From Mycolicibacterium parafortuitum (GTDB taxonomy: Bacteria; Actinomycetota; Actinomycetes; Mycobacteriales; Mycobacteriaceae), in assembly GCF_010725485.1 (NCBI RefSeq), contig NZ_AP022598.1, positions 2,666,001 to 2,730,000 on the forward strand: a DNA stretch of 64,000 bases, written 5' to 3'. Under the pieces are notes generated by a model, which ran no database searches, was not told the origin of the DNA, and worked only from the letters and a program-made list of their open reading frames with translations. A program made the position numbers and the translations under genes. Numbering within the stretch: position 1 is the stretch's first letter; each line of letters opens with the position of its first letter. This document shows positions 48,111 through 57,482 of this stretch, in pieces.

Positions 48111-48163
48111 GGTTCCCGGTTGTGATCGCGCCGGAAATCACAGCCGGGAATCCCAGTTCGGCG
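48100..48163. repeat. 64-nt palindromic repeat (copy D)
   Basis: Left arm 48100-48124 and right arm 48139-48163 pair at 23 of 25 positions, and the inner TGTGAT/ATCACA pairing extends the stem. The right arm is identical (reverse complement) to the left arm of split copy A over 25 nt. The left arm supplies the stop codon of the upstream hydrolase gene. It fills the convergent gap between that gene and kdpE. Confidence 0.9.
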
Positions 48164-48183
48164 CGCGGGGGGCGTGGCGGGCG

Positions 48184-48879
48184 CTAGGGCTGGAAGCGGT
48201 AGCCCATGCCCGCCTCGGTCAGCAGGTGCACGGGGTGCGACGGGTCGTCTTCGAGCTTGCGGCGCAGCTGCGCCAGGTACACGCGCAGATAGTGGGTTTC
48301 CTTCGCGTAACCGGGCCCCCACACCTCTTTGAGCAGTTCCTCGCGGCCGACGAGCTTGCCGCGGTTGCGGACCAGCATCTCGAGCATGCCCCATTCGGTC
48401 GGTGTCAGATGTACCTCGGTGCCGTTCTTGGTGACCTGTTTGGCGGCCAGGTCGACGGTGAACGACGACGTCTCGATCACCGGTTCGTCGGTGTCGGCGG
48501 CGGTGGCGCCGCGCCGGACCGCCGCCCGCAGCCGGGCCAGGAACTCGTCCATCCCAAAGGGTTTGGTGACGTAGTCGTCGGCGCCGGCGTCGAGGGCCTC
48601 GACCTTGTCCGCGGAATCGCTGCGCGCCGAGAGCACGATCACCGGCGCCGTGAGCCAACCACGCAGGCCTTCGAGCACCTCGATGCCCGGCATGTCCGGC
48701 AGGCCCAGGTCGAGGACGACGACGTCGGGTTTGCGCTCGGCGGCCGCCCGCAGTCCGTCATGTCCGGTGGCCGCGGTGGACACCTGGTAGCCGCGCACGG
48801 ACAGGTTGATCCGCAGCGCACGCAAGATCTGCGGCTCGTCGTCGATGACGAGCACGCGGGTCTTCGGTGGGGCGGTCAC
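48184..48879 (-). CDS. kdpE: Response regulator KdpE
   Basis: A 231-aa OmpR/PhoB-type regulator. The receiver domain (~1-120) has RVLVIDDEPQ, the phospho-acceptor Asp in VVVLDLGLPDMPG (~57) and DDYVTKPFGMDEFLARL. The winged-helix DNA-binding domain (~135-228) has LTPTEWGMLEMLVRNRGKL and YLRVYLAQLRRKLE. It activates kdp under potassium limitation. Its start overlaps kdpD by 4 nt. The direct repeat at 56323-56341 is a candidate binding site. Confidence 0.97.
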   Translation of the reverse strand: MTAPPKTRVLVIDDEPQILRALRINLSVRGYQVSTAATGHDGLRAAAERKPDVVVLDLGLPDMPGIEVLEGLRGWLTAPVIVLSARSDSADKVEALDAGADDYVTKPFGMDEFLARLRAAVRRGATAADTDEPVIETSSFTVDLAAKQVTKNGTEVHLTPTEWGMLEMLVRNRGKLVGREELLKEVWGPGYAKETHYLRVYLAQLRRKLEDDPSHPVHLLTEAGMGYRFQP

Positions 48880-51386
48880 GGTGCCGCCAGGTCGATCTCG
48901 ACGGTCAGCCCGCCGCCGGGGGTGTCGGTGGCGGCGATGGTGCCCCCCATCGCCTCGACGAACCCCCGCGACACCGACAAGCCAAGCCCGACACCGCTTC
49001 TGGTGTCATGGTCGCCCAGCCTCTGGAATGGGGCGAACAACGCGGTTTCGGCCCCTTGCGGGATGCCCGGTCCCTCGTCGGCGACGGCGATCAGGACGCG
49101 ATCGCCGATCCGGCCCGCCGTCACCCGCACCGGGCCGTCGGCCGCGTAGCGCAGCGCGTTGTCGATGACGTTGGCCAACACCCGCTCCAGCAGGCCGCTG
49201 TCGGCCAGCACCACCGCGCCGTCGACCTCGATCTTCACCCGGTCGAGCCCTGCGCGGTTGATGCCGAGCAGGGCCCGCGCCACCGCCTCCTCCAGGTAGA
49301 CCGGGCCCAGTTCGGGCCTGACCACTCCCGCGGCCAGCCGGGATGAGTCGAGCAGGTTGCCGACGAGTCCGGTCAGCTGGTCGACGGACTCTTCGACGGT
49401 GGCGAGCAGTTCGGCGGTGTCCTCGGCGGAGAAGCTGACGTCGGCGCTGCGCAGGCTCGACACGGCGGCCTTCGCGCCGGCCAGCGGGGTGCGCAGGTCA
49501 TGGCTGACCGCCGACAGCAGCGACCGGCGCAGTTCGTCGGCCTGGGCGAGCACTTCGGCCCTTCCGGCCGCCGCGGCGAGTTCGCGCTGCCGGACCAGTC
49601 CGGCGGCCTGGTTGGCCACCGCGGCGAGCACCCGGCGGTCGCGGGCGGGCAGTGTGCGCCCGGCCAGCAGCATCCATAACTCCTCGGAGTCGTTGTCGGA
49701 GCCGGCTTCGATGGCGGTGTCGGCGTCCTCGACCGAGACGCACGGGTCGGTGCCCGCGCATCCGAGTACCTCGCCGCCGTGGGCCGGCCCGCGGACGAGG
49801 CTCACCGACCGTTGTGAGTAGGCCTCGCGGACGCGCTCCAGCAGGGTGTCGAGGTCGGCGCCCTGCAGCACCGACCCGGCGAACAGTGCCAGCAGCTCGG
49901 CTTCGGCTGCGGCGCGGCGTGATTCGCGGGCGCGGTTGGCCACCCGGTCGACCAGGGCGGCGACCGCGACGGCCACGGCCAGCAGCACCACGATGGTCAC
50001 GGCGCTGTCGGCGTCGTCGATGGTCAACGTGTGCAGCGGTTCGACGAGGAAGAAGTTCAGCAGCACACCCGACAGCACCGCCGAAAGTGCCGCCGGCGCA
50101 ACGCCGCCCAGCAGCGAGACGACCAGCACGCCGATGAAGAAGATCGCGCTCTCACCGCCGATGCCCAGGAACGGCTGCAGGAACAGCACCGCGGCGGCGC
50201 AGATCGCCGAGGGCACGACGACGGCGGCCAGCCAGGCCGCGGCATGGCGTTGCCGCGGAGATACCCGCGCCCACAGCGAGGGCCCGCCGGCCTGCGAGTG
50301 GGTCACCATGTGGACGTCGATCGTGCCGGAGTTCTGCACCACGGCCGCGCCGATGCCCTCGTCGAAGATGCGCGCCCAGCGGGACCGCCGCGACGTCCCG
50401 ATCACCAACTGGGTGGCGTTCATCTGGCGGGCGAACTCCAGCAGCGCGGACGGCACGTCGTCGCCGACGACGGTGTGCAGCGTGGCGCCAATGCTGGAGG
50501 CCAGTTCGCGCACGCGGTCGATCTGGCGGGGTGCGGCGCCGAACAGGCCGTCGCCGCGCACCACGTGGACGACCATCAGCTCGGCGCTGGACTTCGCCGC
50601 GATCCGGGATGCCCTGCGCACCAGGGTCTCCGACTCGGGTCCGCCGGTGATCGCGACGACCACCCGCTCGCGGGCCTCCCACGTGTCGGTGATCTTGTTG
50701 TCGGCGCGGTACTTCTCCAGCGCGGCGTCGACCTGGTCGGCCAGCCACAGCAGGGCCAGCTCCCGCAGCGCCGTGAGGTTACCGCGCCGGAAGTAGTTCG
50801 ACAGTGCCGCGTCCACCCGCTCGGGGGCGTACACGTTGCCGTGAGCGAGCCTGCGCCGCAACGCTTCCGGGGTGATGTCGACGAGCTCGATCTGGTCGGC
50901 GGCACGCACCACCTCGTCGGGTACCTTCTCCTGCTGCTCGATGCCGGTGATCTGGGTGACCACGTCGTTGAGGCTTTCCAGGTGCTGGACGTTGACGGTG
51001 GTGACCACCGTGATGCCGGCGTCGAGCAGTTCCTCGATGTCCTGCCAGCGCTTCGGGTTTCTGCTGCCCGGGGTGTTGGTGTGGGCGAGCTCGTCGACGA
51101 GCACCACCTGCGGGCGCCGCCGCAGCACCGCGTCGACGTCGAGTTCGGCGAAGCTGTGCCCGCGGTACTCGATCATGTGTGGGGGCACGATCTCGATACC
51201 GTCGAGCAGCTGCGCGGTCTTTGCGCGGCCGTGGGTCTCCACCACCGCGGCGACCAGGTCGGTGCCGCGCTCCAGCCGCCGGTGCGCTTCGCCGAGCATC
51301 GCGTACGTCTTGCCCACGCCGGGAGCCGCACCCAGGTAGATGCGTAGCTCTCCGCGCTTGGGCCGCGTCGGGGCGGGCGAACTCAC
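48876..51386 (-). CDS. kdpD: Sensor histidine kinase KdpD
   Basis: An 836-aa membrane sensor. N-terminal KdpD domain with Walker A GAAPGVGKTYAMLGEAHRRL (~20-40) and VDELAHTNTPGS, a USP-like domain (~210-350, VVAITGGPESETLVRRAS), four transmembrane helices (~365-460), a GAF-like region, HisKA with the phospho-His in LLSAVSHDLRTPLAGAKAAV (~620) and HATPase motifs ANVIDNALRYA, VADEGPGIPQ and GVGLGLSVSRGFVEA. The GTG at 51386 (MSSPAPTRPKRGEL) was chosen as the closest to the conserved RGELRIYLGA start; a GTG at 51401, overlapping kdpC by 8 nt, is an alternative. Confidence 0.94.
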   Translation of the reverse strand: MSSPAPTRPKRGELRIYLGAAPGVGKTYAMLGEAHRRLERGTDLVAAVVETHGRAKTAQLLDGIEIVPPHMIEYRGHSFAELDVDAVLRRRPQVVLVDELAHTNTPGSRNPKRWQDIEELLDAGITVVTTVNVQHLESLNDVVTQITGIEQQEKVPDEVVRAADQIELVDITPEALRRRLAHGNVYAPERVDAALSNYFRRGNLTALRELALLWLADQVDAALEKYRADNKITDTWEARERVVVAITGGPESETLVRRASRIAAKSSAELMVVHVVRGDGLFGAAPRQIDRVRELASSIGATLHTVVGDDVPSALLEFARQMNATQLVIGTSRRSRWARIFDEGIGAAVVQNSGTIDVHMVTHSQAGGPSLWARVSPRQRHAAAWLAAVVVPSAICAAAVLFLQPFLGIGGESAIFFIGVLVVSLLGGVAPAALSAVLSGVLLNFFLVEPLHTLTIDDADSAVTIVVLLAVAVAVAALVDRVANRARESRRAAAEAELLALFAGSVLQGADLDTLLERVREAYSQRSVSLVRGPAHGGEVLGCAGTDPCVSVEDADTAIEAGSDNDSEELWMLLAGRTLPARDRRVLAAVANQAAGLVRQRELAAAAGRAEVLAQADELRRSLLSAVSHDLRTPLAGAKAAVSSLRSADVSFSAEDTAELLATVEESVDQLTGLVGNLLDSSRLAAGVVRPELGPVYLEEAVARALLGINRAGLDRVKIEVDGAVVLADSGLLERVLANVIDNALRYAADGPVRVTAGRIGDRVLIAVADEGPGIPQGAETALFAPFQRLGDHDTRSGVGLGLSVSRGFVEAMGGTIAATDTPGGGLTVEIDLAAP

Positions 51387-51393
51387 CTGCCCA

Positions 51394-52260
51394 TCATCCA
51401 CCCTGGCGATCCAAAGCGAGGTTGAGCTGCAACACATTCACCCGGGGCTCACCGAGGAACCCCAGCGTGCGTCCGTCGGTGTGCTGGGCCACCAGAGCGC
51501 GGACCTGCCCGGGGTCGATCCCGCGCGCGGCGGCGACGCGGTCGACCTGCAGATCGGCGTAGGCCGGCGAGATGTCGGGATCGAGTCCGCTGCCGCTGGC
51601 GGTCACCGCATCGGCGGGCACCGCCGGATCGGCCGGCGCCGCGCCGCGGATCGGCACGAGCTGCCCGGCGCTGTAATCACGCCCCGGATCCGCGCAGTCC
51701 ACCTGCACGCCGAGATAGCTGTCCAGGAACGGTTCCGCAGTGGTGCCGCACGGTTCGTTCACGCTGACGACCTCGGTGGGCGTGGTGACGTTGCCCGAGC
51801 CGTCGCGCGGGCCGATCACCGACAGCACCGCACCGACCCCGCCGCCCGTGCAGTACGGCCGCCTGCCGTCGACGCCCTCGAGCTCTCCCACCGCGGCGCT
51901 GCGGGAACACACCAGGGTCAGCAGGCTGGGTGTGTCCGGCTGGTCGACGATGCTGTCCGGCCCCAGGTTGCTTGCGCTGGTCGCCATCGGGTCGTAGCCG
52001 TCACCGGCGGCCGAGGGGCGGCCCTGGAAGTACTGCGGTAGGGGATTGCCGTCGGCGTCGGTGTAGAGCTGGCCGATCCGGCTGCTGCCCACCGGTGTTC
52101 CGTCGACCTCGACGATCGCGCCGTCGGCGTTGTCGGATAGCGGCGGGGCCTGGGCGATCAGCCAGATCAGCGCCGGGTAGCCCAGCCCGAGTAAGGCGGT
52201 GAACAGCAGCAGGGCGCGCAGTGCCGCCCAGTGGCCGCGGATGAGGTTGGAGAACACCAT
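51394..52260 (-). CDS. kdpC: K+-transporting ATPase subunit KdpC with a large insertion
   Basis: A 288-aa subunit against about 190 in E. coli and M. tuberculosis. N-terminal transmembrane helix ALLLFTALLGLGYPALIWLI, then IGQLYTDADGNPLPQYFQGRPS and TSASNLGPDS, and the C-terminal ASGSGLDPDISPAYADLQVD and NVLQLNLALD, all standard KdpC. Between SNLGPDS and the ASGSGLD block lies an extra ~90-residue region with four cysteines (LVCSR, PYCTG, EPCGT, VDCAD), on the extracytoplasmic side. KdpC stabilises ATP binding by KdpB in the complex. ATG at 52258-52260, one base after the kdpB stop. Confidence 0.95.
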   Translation of the reverse strand: MVFSNLIRGHWAALRALLLFTALLGLGYPALIWLIAQAPPLSDNADGAIVEVDGTPVGSSRIGQLYTDADGNPLPQYFQGRPSAAGDGYDPMATSASNLGPDSIVDQPDTPSLLTLVCSRSAAVGELEGVDGRRPYCTGGGVGAVLSVIGPRDGSGNVTTPTEVVSVNEPCGTTAEPFLDSYLGVQVDCADPGRDYSAGQLVPIRGAAPADPAVPADAVTASGSGLDPDISPAYADLQVDRVAAARGIDPGQVRALVAQHTDGRTLGFLGEPRVNVLQLNLALDRQGG

Positions 52261-52261
52261 G

Positions 52262-54391
52262 TCACATTCCTGGGAAGAGTTGGATGACGAGGTCGATGGC
52301 CTTGATGCCGAGGAACGGCGCGACGATGCCGCCGAGGCCGAAGACATAGAGGTTGCGGCTCAACAGTTTTGCCGCGCTGCTCGGTGTGTAGCGGACACCG
52401 CGCAGTGCCAGCGGGATCAGCGCGACGATGACGACGGCGTTGAAGATCACCGCGGACAGGATCGCCGACTGCGGGCTGTGCAACCGCATCACGTTGAGCA
52501 GTTCCAGCCCCGGGAACAGGCCGACGAACAGCGCCGGGATGATCGCGAAGTACTTCGCGATGTCGTTGGCGATGGAGAACGTCGTCAGCGCGCCGCGGGT
52601 GATCAGCAACTGCTTGCCGATCTCGACGATCTCGATGAGCTTGGTCGGGTCGGAGTCGAGATCGACCATGTTGCCGGCCTCTTTGGCCGCCGAGGTGCCG
52701 GTGTTCATCGCGACGCCGACGTCGGCCTGGGCCAGTGCGGGGGCGTCGTTGGTGCCGTCACCGGTCATCGCGACCAGGCGGCCGCCGGCCTGCTCCTTCT
52801 TGATCAGCGCCATCTTGTCCTCGGGCGTGGCCTCGGCGAGGAAGTCGTCGACGCCGGCCTCGTCGGCGATCGCCTTGGCGGTCAACGGGTTGTCGCCGGT
52901 GATCATCACCGTCCGGATGCCCATGCGGCGCATCTCGGCGAAACGTTCCCGCATGCCCTGCTTGACGACGTCCTTGAGATGGATGACCCCCAGCACCGTC
53001 GCGCGGCCGTCGCGCACCTCACCGACCGCCAGCGGGGTGCCGCCGGCGGCGGCGATAGCGTCGGCGATCTCGCCGAGTTCGCTTGGGACCGTGCCACCTT
53101 CGGCACGCACCCAGTCTGCGACCGCGCCGGTGGCACCCTTGCGTAGGCGCCGCCCGTCGACGTCGACACCCGACATCCGGGTGTTGGCACTGAACTCGAT
53201 CCAGCTCGCGTGGTCGAGTTCGCCCGGGGTGCGGCCGCGAAACCCGAACTCCTGCTTGGCGAAGACGACGACCGACCGGCCCTCCGGGGTTTCGTCGGCG
53301 AGGCTGGACAGCTGGGCGGCGTCGGCGAGGGTTTCCGGCGGCACGCCGGCCAACGGCACGAATGCCGCCGCCTGGCGGTTGCCGAGGGTGATGGTGCCCG
53401 TCTTGTCCAGCAGCAGCGTGTTGACGTCGCCGGCCGCTTCGACGGCACGCCCGGACATGGCCAGCACGTTGCGCTGCACGAGGCGGTCCATGCCGGCGAT
53501 GCCGATGGCGCTCAGCAGCGCACCGATGGTGGTCGGGATCAGGCACACCAGCAGCGAGACCATCACGATCCCGGAGATGCCGTCGACGTTGAGCGCCAAG
53601 CTGTTCGGCAACCCGGGGTTGTTCATCACCGAGTAGATCGCCAGCGGTTGCAGGGTCGCGACCGCGAACAGGAACACGATGGTCAGCGACGCCAGCAGGA
53701 TGTTCAGCGCGATCTCGTTGGGGGTCTTCTGCCGGTTGGCGCCTTCGACGAGCGCGATCATCCGGTCGATGAAGCTCTCGCCGGGCTTCTGGGTGATCTT
53801 GACGACGATGCGGTCCGACAGCACGGTGGTGCCGCCGGTGACCGCGGACCGGTCGCCGCCGGATTCGCGGATGACGGGCGCGGATTCGCCGGTGATGGCC
53901 GACTCGTCGACCGACGCGATGCCGCCGATGACGTCGCCGTCGCCCGGGATGGTCTGCCCGGCCTCGACGACGACGATGTCGCCCAGCTGCAGCAGCGGCG
54001 CGGCGACCTGTTCCTCCCCGCCGGACGCGGTGAGCCTGCGCGCCAGCGTGTCGGTCTTGGCCTTGCGCAGCGAATCGGCCTGGGCCTTGCCGCGTCCCTC
54101 GGCGACCGCTTCGGCGAGGTTGGCGAACACGACGGTCAGCCACAGCCACACCACGATCAGCCACGCGAACCACGACGGGTCCAGCACGGCCAGCACGGTG
54201 CTCCAGGCCGCGCCGATCTCGACGATGAACATCACCGGGTTGCGCCACAGCGTGCGCGGGTTGAGCTTGGCGACCGCGTCGGGCAGCGACTTCCACAGCA
54301 TGGCGGGTTCGAGCAGCCCGCCGCGGAGTTTGGTGGAACCTGCTGCGGCCGTGTGCTTTCGGTGGGCGTGTTCGACGGTGGTGAGGGTCAT
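52262..54391 (-). CDS. kdpB: K+-transporting ATPase subunit KdpB
   Basis: A 709-aa P-type ATPase catalytic subunit that energises potassium import by KdpA. Actuator motif [16 protein letters not shown], phosphorylation site [14 protein letters not shown] near residue 325, nucleotide-domain residues [11 protein letters not shown], and hinge [20 protein letters not shown]. Seven membrane helices are recognisable, including [20 protein letters not shown]. The ATG at 54389-54391 overlaps the kdpA stop by 4 nt. The N-terminal ~35 residues before [18 protein letters not shown] are an actinobacterial extension. Confidence 0.98.
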   Translation of the reverse strand: MTLTTVEHAHRKHTAAAGSTKLRGGLLEPAMLWKSLPDAVAKLNPRTLWRNPVMFIVEIGAAWSTVLAVLDPSWFAWLIVVWLWLTVVFANLAEAVAEGRGKAQADSLRKAKTDTLARRLTASGGEEQVAAPLLQLGDIVVVEAGQTIPGDGDVIGGIASVDESAITGESAPVIRESGGDRSAVTGGTTVLSDRIVVKITQKPGESFIDRMIALVEGANRQKTPNEIALNILLASLTIVFLFAVATLQPLAIYSVMNNPGLPNSLALNVDGISGIVMVSLLVCLIPTTIGALLSAIGIAGMDRLVQRNVLAMSGRAVEAAGDVNTLLLDKTGTITLGNRQAAAFVPLAGVPPETLADAAQLSSLADETPEGRSVVVFAKQEFGFRGRTPGELDHASWIEFSANTRMSGVDVDGRRLRKGATGAVADWVRAEGGTVPSELGEIADAIAAAGGTPLAVGEVRDGRATVLGVIHLKDVVKQGMRERFAEMRRMGIRTVMITGDNPLTAKAIADEAGVDDFLAEATPEDKMALIKKEQAGGRLVAMTGDGTNDAPALAQADVGVAMNTGTSAAKEAGNMVDLDSDPTKLIEIVEIGKQLLITRGALTTFSIANDIAKYFAIIPALFVGLFPGLELLNVMRLHSPQSAILSAVIFNAVVIVALIPLALRGVRYTPSSAAKLLSRNLYVFGLGGIVAPFLGIKAIDLVIQLFPGM

Positions 54392-56061
54392 GAGTGGAGT
54401 CCTTCGGCGAGGGGCCCGAGGGCGAGCATGGGCAGGAAGGTCAGGGCGACCAGGATCAGCGTGACGCCGGCGACCATGCCGACGAACTGCGGGCGGTGCG
54501 TCGGCAGCGTGCCGACCGATTCCGGGGTCTTGCCCTGCCGGGCCAGCGCACCGGCCAGCGCCAGGGCGAAGATGATCGGCAGGAACCGGCCGAACAGCAT
54601 CGCCAGCCCGAGAGCGGTGTTGTACCAGGGGGTGTTGACGGTGAGGCCGGCGAACGCCGACCCGTTGTTGTTGGCCGCCGAGGTGAACGCGTAGAGCACC
54701 TCGGAGAGCCCGTGTGGTCCGGTGTTGAGCATGCCGGCCCGCTGCTCGGGCAGCGCCATCGCCGCGGCGGTGCCGGTCAGCACGATCAGCGGGGTGATCA
54801 GGAAATACGTTGCGGCGAGCTTGATCTCGCGCGGGGTGATCTTCTTGCCCAGATATTCCGGGGTGCGTCCGACCATCAGGCCGGCGACGAAGACGGTGAT
54901 GATCGCCAGGATCAGCATGCCGTAGAGGCCCGAACCCACCCCACCGGGCGCGACCTCGCCGAGCATCATGTTGAACATCGTCATCATGCCGCCGAGGCTG
55001 GTGTAGGAATCGTGGAACGAGTCCACCGCACCGGTCGAGGTGAGCGTGGTGGCCGCGGCGAACACCGCCGAATTGGCCACGCCGAAGCGCTGTTCCACAC
55101 CTTCCATCGATGAGCCGACCGCCGTCGGGACGGTCCCGTGATGCTGGATCTGGAACGCCATCGTCAGGCTGACGCTGAGCACCGCGATGACCGACATCAC
55201 GGCCACGATCGCGTAGCCCTGTTTCGGGCTGCCCACCATCCGGCCGAAGGTGCGCGGCAACGAGAACGCGATGACGGTGAGCAGAAAGATCTCCACCCAG
55301 TTGGTCCATGCGGTCGGGTTCTCGAACGGATGTGCCGAGTTGACGTTGAAGAAGCCGCCGCCGTTGGTGCCGAGCTCCTTGATCGCCTCCTGGCCGGCCA
55401 CCGGCCCGCCGGGGATGGTCTGCGTGCCGCCGGCCAGTGTGGAGACGACCTGCTCGTGCAGGTGGAAGTTCTGGATGACGCCGCCGGCGATCAGGATGAC
55501 GGCGCCGACGATCGCGATGGGCAGCAGGATCCGGAAGCTGCCGCGGATCAGGTCGACCCAGAAGTTGCCGAGCTCGGCACTGGTGTGGCGGGCGAGGCCG
55601 CGGACGAACGCGGCGGCGACCGCCATGCCGACGGCGGCGGAGACGAAGTTCTGCACCGTCAGCCCGGCCATCTGCACGAGATGGCCCTGTGTGGACTCCC
55701 CGGAGTAGGCCTGCCAGTTCGTGTTGGTCACGAAGCTCACGGCGGTGTTCCAGGCCAGCGCCGGGGTCATCTCGGTGCCGGGGTCCGGCAACGCCAGCGG
55801 CAGCCTGCCCTGCACCAGTTGCAGGACGAACAGGAACACCACGCTGACCGCCGAGAACGCGAGCACGCTGCGGGCGTAGCCACCCCAGGTCTGCTCGGCC
55901 TTCGGGTCGGCGCCGATCAGCCGGTACATCCCGCGCTCGACGCGCGAGTGACCCGGGGCGGTGTAGACGCGGTACATGTAATCGCCGAGTGGCACGTGCA
56001 CCGCCGCCAGCGCGACGATGAGCGAGAGCACGAACAGTGTCCCCGCGACGTCGGCGCTCAC
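54388..56061 (-). CDS. kdpA: K+-transporting ATPase subunit KdpA
   Basis: A 557-aa membrane subunit with ten helices related to K+ channels. The four selectivity-filter loops are visible: [32 protein letters not shown], the third around [19 protein letters not shown], and [16 protein letters not shown]. It binds and translocates K+ with high affinity. The GTG start shares one base with the kdpF stop, and its end overlaps kdpB by 4 nt. Confidence 0.98.
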   Translation of the reverse strand: MSADVAGTLFVLSLIVALAAVHVPLGDYMYRVYTAPGHSRVERGMYRLIGADPKAEQTWGGYARSVLAFSAVSVVFLFVLQLVQGRLPLALPDPGTEMTPALAWNTAVSFVTNTNWQAYSGESTQGHLVQMAGLTVQNFVSAAVGMAVAAAFVRGLARHTSAELGNFWVDLIRGSFRILLPIAIVGAVILIAGGVIQNFHLHEQVVSTLAGGTQTIPGGPVAGQEAIKELGTNGGGFFNVNSAHPFENPTAWTNWVEIFLLTVIAFSLPRTFGRMVGSPKQGYAIVAVMSVIAVLSVSLTMAFQIQHHGTVPTAVGSSMEGVEQRFGVANSAVFAAATTLTSTGAVDSFHDSYTSLGGMMTMFNMMLGEVAPGGVGSGLYGMLILAIITVFVAGLMVGRTPEYLGKKITPREIKLAATYFLITPLIVLTGTAAAMALPEQRAGMLNTGPHGLSEVLYAFTSAANNNGSAFAGLTVNTPWYNTALGLAMLFGRFLPIIFALALAGALARQGKTPESVGTLPTHRPQFVGMVAGVTLILVALTFLPMLALGPLAEGLHS

Positions 56062-56147
56062 TAGAACCTCTCCGGGAAGAACAGCGCCGCGAACAGGAAC
56101 ACGGCGATCAGGGCTGCCAGCGCGAGCCCGATCAGGTTCGGCGTCAC
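56061..56147 (-). CDS. kdpF: K+-transporting ATPase small subunit KdpF
   Basis: A 28-aa single-helix peptide: [20 protein letters not shown] then ALFFPERF, matching KdpF in size and in its FLFxALxxPERF-like end. It stabilises the KdpABC complex like a lipid. GTG start at 56145-56147 overlaps the stop of a preceding 35-aa ORF by 4 nt; the TAG shares one base with the kdpA GTG. Coupling on both sides supports it as a real gene. Confidence 0.9.
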   Translation of the reverse strand: MTPNLIGLALAALIAVFLFAALFFPERF

Positions 56148-56251
56148 AGGTTTTCCACCCACTTCTGGATGAGGCCGAACAGGGCGAAGATCGCCGCTGT
56201 CAGCACGAGGTAGATGACGGTCGTCACGTGGATCAGCTCTCCTGCGCTCAT
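56144..56251 (-). CDS. 35-aa single-helix membrane peptide at the head of the kdp operon
   Basis: [20 protein letters not shown] continuing to a helix end [15 protein letters not shown]: an amphipathic start, one hydrophobic span of ~18 residues and a charged end. It resembles KdpF in size and topology but not in sequence, and no such gene precedes kdpF in the classical E. coli operon. ATG at 56249-56251 with AGGAG-like GCAGGAGAG nearby inside the start region; its stop overlaps kdpF by 4 nt. It may be a further Kdp accessory subunit or a leader peptide; function unknown. Confidence 0.65.
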   Translation of the reverse strand: MSAGELIHVTTVIYLVLTAAIFALFGLIQKWVENL

Positions 56252-56280
56252 TGACACACCCGCCGGTGGTGGCGGGATGC

Positions 56281-56341
56281 GCAGGCCAACGTATGACCGG
56301 AAACAGGCGTGTGAGCAGGGCGTTGACGGTTTCTTGACGGT
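56281..56341 (-). promoter_or_regulatory. kdp promoter with candidate KdpE direct repeat
   Basis: TTGACGGT occurs at 56323-56330 and 56334-56341, an 8-nt perfect direct repeat with 11-bp period as expected for an OmpR-type dimer. On the minus strand a TACGTT -10 (56293-56288) predicts transcription start near 56281, which puts the repeat at about -42 to -60, the position of an activator. The -35 (GCTCAC) is poor, consistent with an activator-dependent promoter. Predicted only. Confidence 0.55.
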
Positions 56342-56463
56342 CGCCGGCACAGTTTTTACGGACCCCATGCGGGCGTCAGCGTGGCGTCAAAAGCTTGTAG
56401 GTGGCCGTGAAGGATCTGTATGGATCGACCCGCGTTGCCAGGGCACGCGCGTACACCGAATTC

Positions 56464-57135
56464 ATGACGACTGTGGACGTTGCCCTGGCCCCCCGCCGGC
56501 TGGCGGCCTCGGTGCACGCGGTGCGCCGGATCCTGCCGATGGCGGGCTGCGCCATTCCGGCTGTGGCACTGCGTGATCCGATGGTGGCGGCGTGGGTGCG
56601 CGCGCACGGTCTTGCGGTGACCGCGTGCGGCCGCGAGGAACTGGAACTGGTGCGCGCGGCGGGGGTGCGCCCACTGCACGTCGTGCTGCGGTGCTGCCCG
56701 GTGTCGGAGACGATCCGCCGGGCGGCCGGGCTGGGTGTGGTGCGCTTCGTGGTGTCCAGCGACCGCCATGTCGATGCGCTGACCGCCTGCCCGCAGCCGT
56801 CGAAGTACGTCTACCTCGACGAGGCGGGACCGGCTGTGGCGGGGGAGCGACGCCTCGACATCGTCGGAATGCACTGCGACGTCGCCGATCCGGACGATCC
56901 GGAGCAGTGGGGGGTGGCGGCCGAGCGGCTGCTGGGCCGGATGGCGCAGATGCGGTCGTGGGGCGCGGAGCTGACCCGGATCAGTCTGGCGGGCGGGCCG
57001 GCGAGCGCGTGGTTGGCCGGTGACACGAGGGGACTCGGCGCGATCGCGGGCGCGGTCGACGATGCGCTCGACGACGGGTGCGCGCGGTGGCGGCTACCGC
57101 GACCGGCGGTGGTGCTGGCGCCGCTCGGCCGGTGA
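56464..57135 (+). CDS. Fold-type III PLP-enzyme-like protein lacking the PLP lysine
   Basis: A 223-aa protein resembling the TIM-barrel part of DAP/ornithine decarboxylases (LysA-like): LAVTACGREELELVRAAGVR corresponds to the barrel strand after the lysine motif, and RLDIVGMHCDVADPDDPEQW to GLHCHIGSQ. The usual N-terminal YAVKAN lysine motif is replaced by ILPMAGCAIPAVALRD, and the C-terminal beta domain is absent. It is therefore probably not an active decarboxylase; it may bind a ligand or be decaying. The ATG at 56464 was taken; GTG at 56401 is possible. It is divergent from kdp. Confidence 0.6.
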   Translation: MTTVDVALAPRRLAASVHAVRRILPMAGCAIPAVALRDPMVAAWVRAHGLAVTACGREELELVRAAGVRPLHVVLRCCPVSETIRRAAGLGVVRFVVSSDRHVDALTACPQPSKYVYLDEAGPAVAGERRLDIVGMHCDVADPDDPEQWGVAAERLLGRMAQMRSWGAELTRISLAGGPASAWLAGDTRGLGAIAGAVDDALDDGCARWRLPRPAVVLAPLGR

Positions 57136-57144
57136 CGTCGGCGG

Positions 57145-57411
57145 TCAGTCCTCGACGACGCCGGCTGCCTGCGCGCTGGTGACCATCTGTCCCCACGCGT
57201 GCTGGGCCGCGACGAACACGACCAGCGCGGTGATCAGCGCGAGGGACGAGACGGTCCAGTAGGCCCACGGGGCCACGTGGGCCGGCGAGGCCACCAGCAT
57301 CATCGCCAGGCTCGCGGCGAACGCCAGCACGGCGGTCAGCCACGTTCGCTGCGTCTCGCGCGCAACAGCATCGCGGACCTGCGGGAACTCGACTGTGTGA
57401 GTCATGTTCAT
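57145..57411 (-). CDS. Small membrane protein, two helices
   Basis: An 88-aa protein with two hydrophobic segments (WLTAVLAFAASLAMMLVA and YWTVSSLALITALVVFVAA) and short polar ends. No family recognised. ATG at 57409-57411; another ATG two codons later. Its 3' end lies 9 nt from the convergent PLP-like gene. The 71 nt upstream show no gene. Confidence 0.6.
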   Translation of the reverse strand: MNMTHTVEFPQVRDAVARETQRTWLTAVLAFAASLAMMLVASPAHVAPWAYWTVSSLALITALVVFVAAQHAWGQMVTSAQAAGVVED

Positions 57412-57482
57412 ACGGTGAGCCGGGGTGCTGAAGACCTGCTCACCGTTGGCTGTGTGAATCCTTTGAAGTTCGGGTGGGAATG

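Noticed and set aside
52262..55309. KdpB as a ~1000-aa fusion running into the kdpA region
   Set aside because: The frame stays open upstream of 54391, but the translation there is a shadow of kdpA; the ATG at 54391 gives the normal KdpB length.
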